Shown here piece by piece: positions 32,969 to 33,803 of a stretch of DNA of 33,803 nt (the stretch's first letter is position 1; every line of letters begins with the position of its first letter). A program made the position numbers and the translations under genes. Where the stretch lies: NCBI GenBank assembly GCA_902606835.1, contig CACLHW010000006.1, positions 27,501-61,303 on the forward strand, read 5' to 3'. The stretch is from an uncultured Pelagibacteraceae bacterium. GTDB taxonomy: Bacteria; Pseudomonadota; Alphaproteobacteria; Pelagibacterales; Pelagibacteraceae. A model generated the notes under the pieces. It did not search any database. It had not been told where the DNA came from and saw nothing but the letters and a program-made list of their open reading frames with translations.

Positions 32969-33803
32969 TTAAGTTTTAAAAATCTTAAATGAGCTATAGT
33001 AATGTTAAGACCATTTTCCAAGCTAGTAAAATTATATTTTTTTAAACCCAAAAATTTGAGAAGTTTGTTAATATTTCCCGATGATTTTTTTGGATCAAAT
33101 TTATCTAATTTTTTTATTGTAACTTTAGGTTTTGCTTTTGTAATTTTTTTAAGCAGCGTAAACAAAAAATTTATTTTTACTGATCTTCCAGTGCAAATGT
33201 TAAAAATAGCAAAATTTTTATTTTTTTGAATTTTTGTCATAAGTTTTAGCATTATATTTAGCGCATCTTCGACATAAATAAAATCTCTGGTTTGAAAGCC
33301 ACCGTTAATTGTAACAGTTTTTTTTTTTAAGATTTGATTTATAAATTTTGGAATAACCGATGAATATGGATTATTTGCTGACTGGCCTGGACCATAAACA
33401 TTAAACATTCTTAAGCCTATAGAAGATACTTTATAAATTTCAAAAAGTGTTTTTGCATAGTTTTCCATCACTAATTTGTCTTGGGCATAAGGAGAAGTTA
33501 TAGAAAATTTTTTTTTCTTATCACTTCCAAAAGGTAAATTACCGTATACTGCTGCAGATGATGCATAAATAACTGGAGCAGAAAATTTTTTAGAAATTTC
33601 AAAAACTTTAAGTGAACTTTCGACATTGTTAACACTACTTTTATAAAAATTTTTTAAAGATAGAGGTACTGACGATTGGGCTGCAAAATGAAAAATACCA
33701 TCAAGTTTATTTGTTTTTAAATTTTCAATATTTTGAATTTTTTTTCTAATTAATTTTTTTCTAGTTTTTTTTGGTAAATTAGTTATAGAACTTCCAGATA
33801 AAT
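32959..33803 (-). CDS. NAD-dependent epimerase/dehydratase, UDP-hexose 4-epimerase-like (5' end beyond window)
   Basis: Seen: 280 codons plus TAG; the cofactor-loop end lies outside. Visible landmarks in order are FHFAAQSSVP, YASSAAVYGN, catalytic Tyr/Lys in SPYAQDK, RMFNVYGPGQSANNPYSSVIP, and RDFIYVEDAL, all standard for GalE-like SDRs. The frame continues upstream of the methionine at 33471 without a stop, so the gene is not a short 170-residue protein. The final codons GGT GTG TAG overlap the 5' end of tRNA-Val by 10 nt. The product is probably a surface-sugar epimerase, and its substrate is unknown. Its reading into the tRNA gene places the right edge of the conserved block exactly at tRNA-Val. 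Confidence 0.88.
   Translation of the reverse strand, partial: LSGSSITNLPKKTRKKLIRKKIQNIENLKTNKLDGIFHFAAQSSVPLSLKNFYKSSVNNVESSLKVFEISKKFSAPVIYASSAAVYGNLPFGSDKKKKFSITSPYAQDKLVMENYAKTLFEIYKVSSIGLRMFNVYGPGQSANNPYSSVIPKFINQILKKKTVTINGGFQTRDFIYVEDALNIMLKLMTKIQKNKNFAIFNICTGRSVKINFLFTLLKKITKAKPKVTIKKLDKFDPKKSSGNINKLLKFLGLKKYNFTSLENGLNITIAHLRFLKLKGV

Noticed and set aside
32959-33471. A complete 170-residue protein starting at a GTG/ATG at 33471
   Set aside because: The same frame continues upstream to the window edge and contains the SDR YxxxK motif and preceding strands, so the gene is longer and cut by the window.
1-33803. CRISPR arrays, insertion sequences, integrases or phage genes
   Set aside because: No regularly spaced repeats, transposase or integrase motifs, or terminal inverted repeats were found; variation here seems to come from gene-cassette exchange rather than mobile elements.

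Overview
The window is very AT-rich, its proteins are rich in lysine, asparagine and isoleucine, and the genes are packed tightly with overlaps of 1-11 nt. It holds an orphan 5S rRNA beside the pnt transhydrogenase genes, an alphaproteobacterial-type L36 gene, and a large surface-polysaccharide region. Together this points to a streamlined marine alphaproteobacterium, most likely SAR11 (Candidatus Pelagibacter and relatives). From established knowledge, a hypervariable surface-polysaccharide region separates the 23S and 5S rRNA genes in Pelagibacter. The taxon is an inference from gene content and base composition, not from a search.

Layout. (1) 1-4628, minus strand: a HisF-like protein and a PP-loop N-acetyl sugar amidotransferase (sugar amidine formation), tRNA-Arg(TCG), then a small operon read in the order pentapeptide-repeat protein, radical SAM enzyme, family 2 glycosyltransferase. 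(2) 4731-5655: a control module. A promoter carries two perfect 15-bp palindromes, followed by a MarR-type winged-helix regulator, a NusG/RfaH-like antiterminator, and a leader with a hairpin and a GC-rich block. (3) 5656-21888, plus strand: 15 tightly packed sugar genes. The first part resembles nonulosonic (legionaminic-type) acid synthesis: CBS-nucleotidyltransferase, Gfo/Idh oxidoreductase, CMP-sugar synthetase, SDR, a glycosyltransferase-like protein, an ABC flippase-type exporter, LegB and LegC. The second part appears to build an unusual CDP-linked deoxy amino sugar: half-length 2,3-dehydratase, 3-ketoreductase-like Gfo/Idh, WecE-like aminotransferase, RfbG, RfbF and an SDR, with two glycosyltransferases. 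(4) 21953-24555, plus: a 40-residue membrane protein and an 810-residue B12-type radical SAM protein. (5) 24571-32690, minus: an epimerase, a perosamine-synthase-like aminotransferase, a second B12-type radical SAM protein, gmd, a transaldolase, pntB, pntA part 2, pntA part 1 and rpmJ, following the 5S rRNA. (6) 32894 to the edge: tRNA-Val(GAC) and an NAD-dependent epimerase whose stop codon lies inside the tRNA gene.

How it fits together (inference): the MarR and NusG-like pair would control initiation and processive transcription of the long plus-strand cluster. That cluster supplies activated sugars, glycosyltransferases and one lipid-linked glycan or polysaccharide exporter for a strain-specific cell surface. 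The minus-strand genes add modified sugars (amidine, perosamine-like, radical-SAM-modified). The housekeeping block (5S, L36, transhydrogenase) bounds the variable region on the right. No gene-free stretch exceeds 300 bases; the longest is about 234 nt (21889-22122) and contains the small membrane-protein gene.
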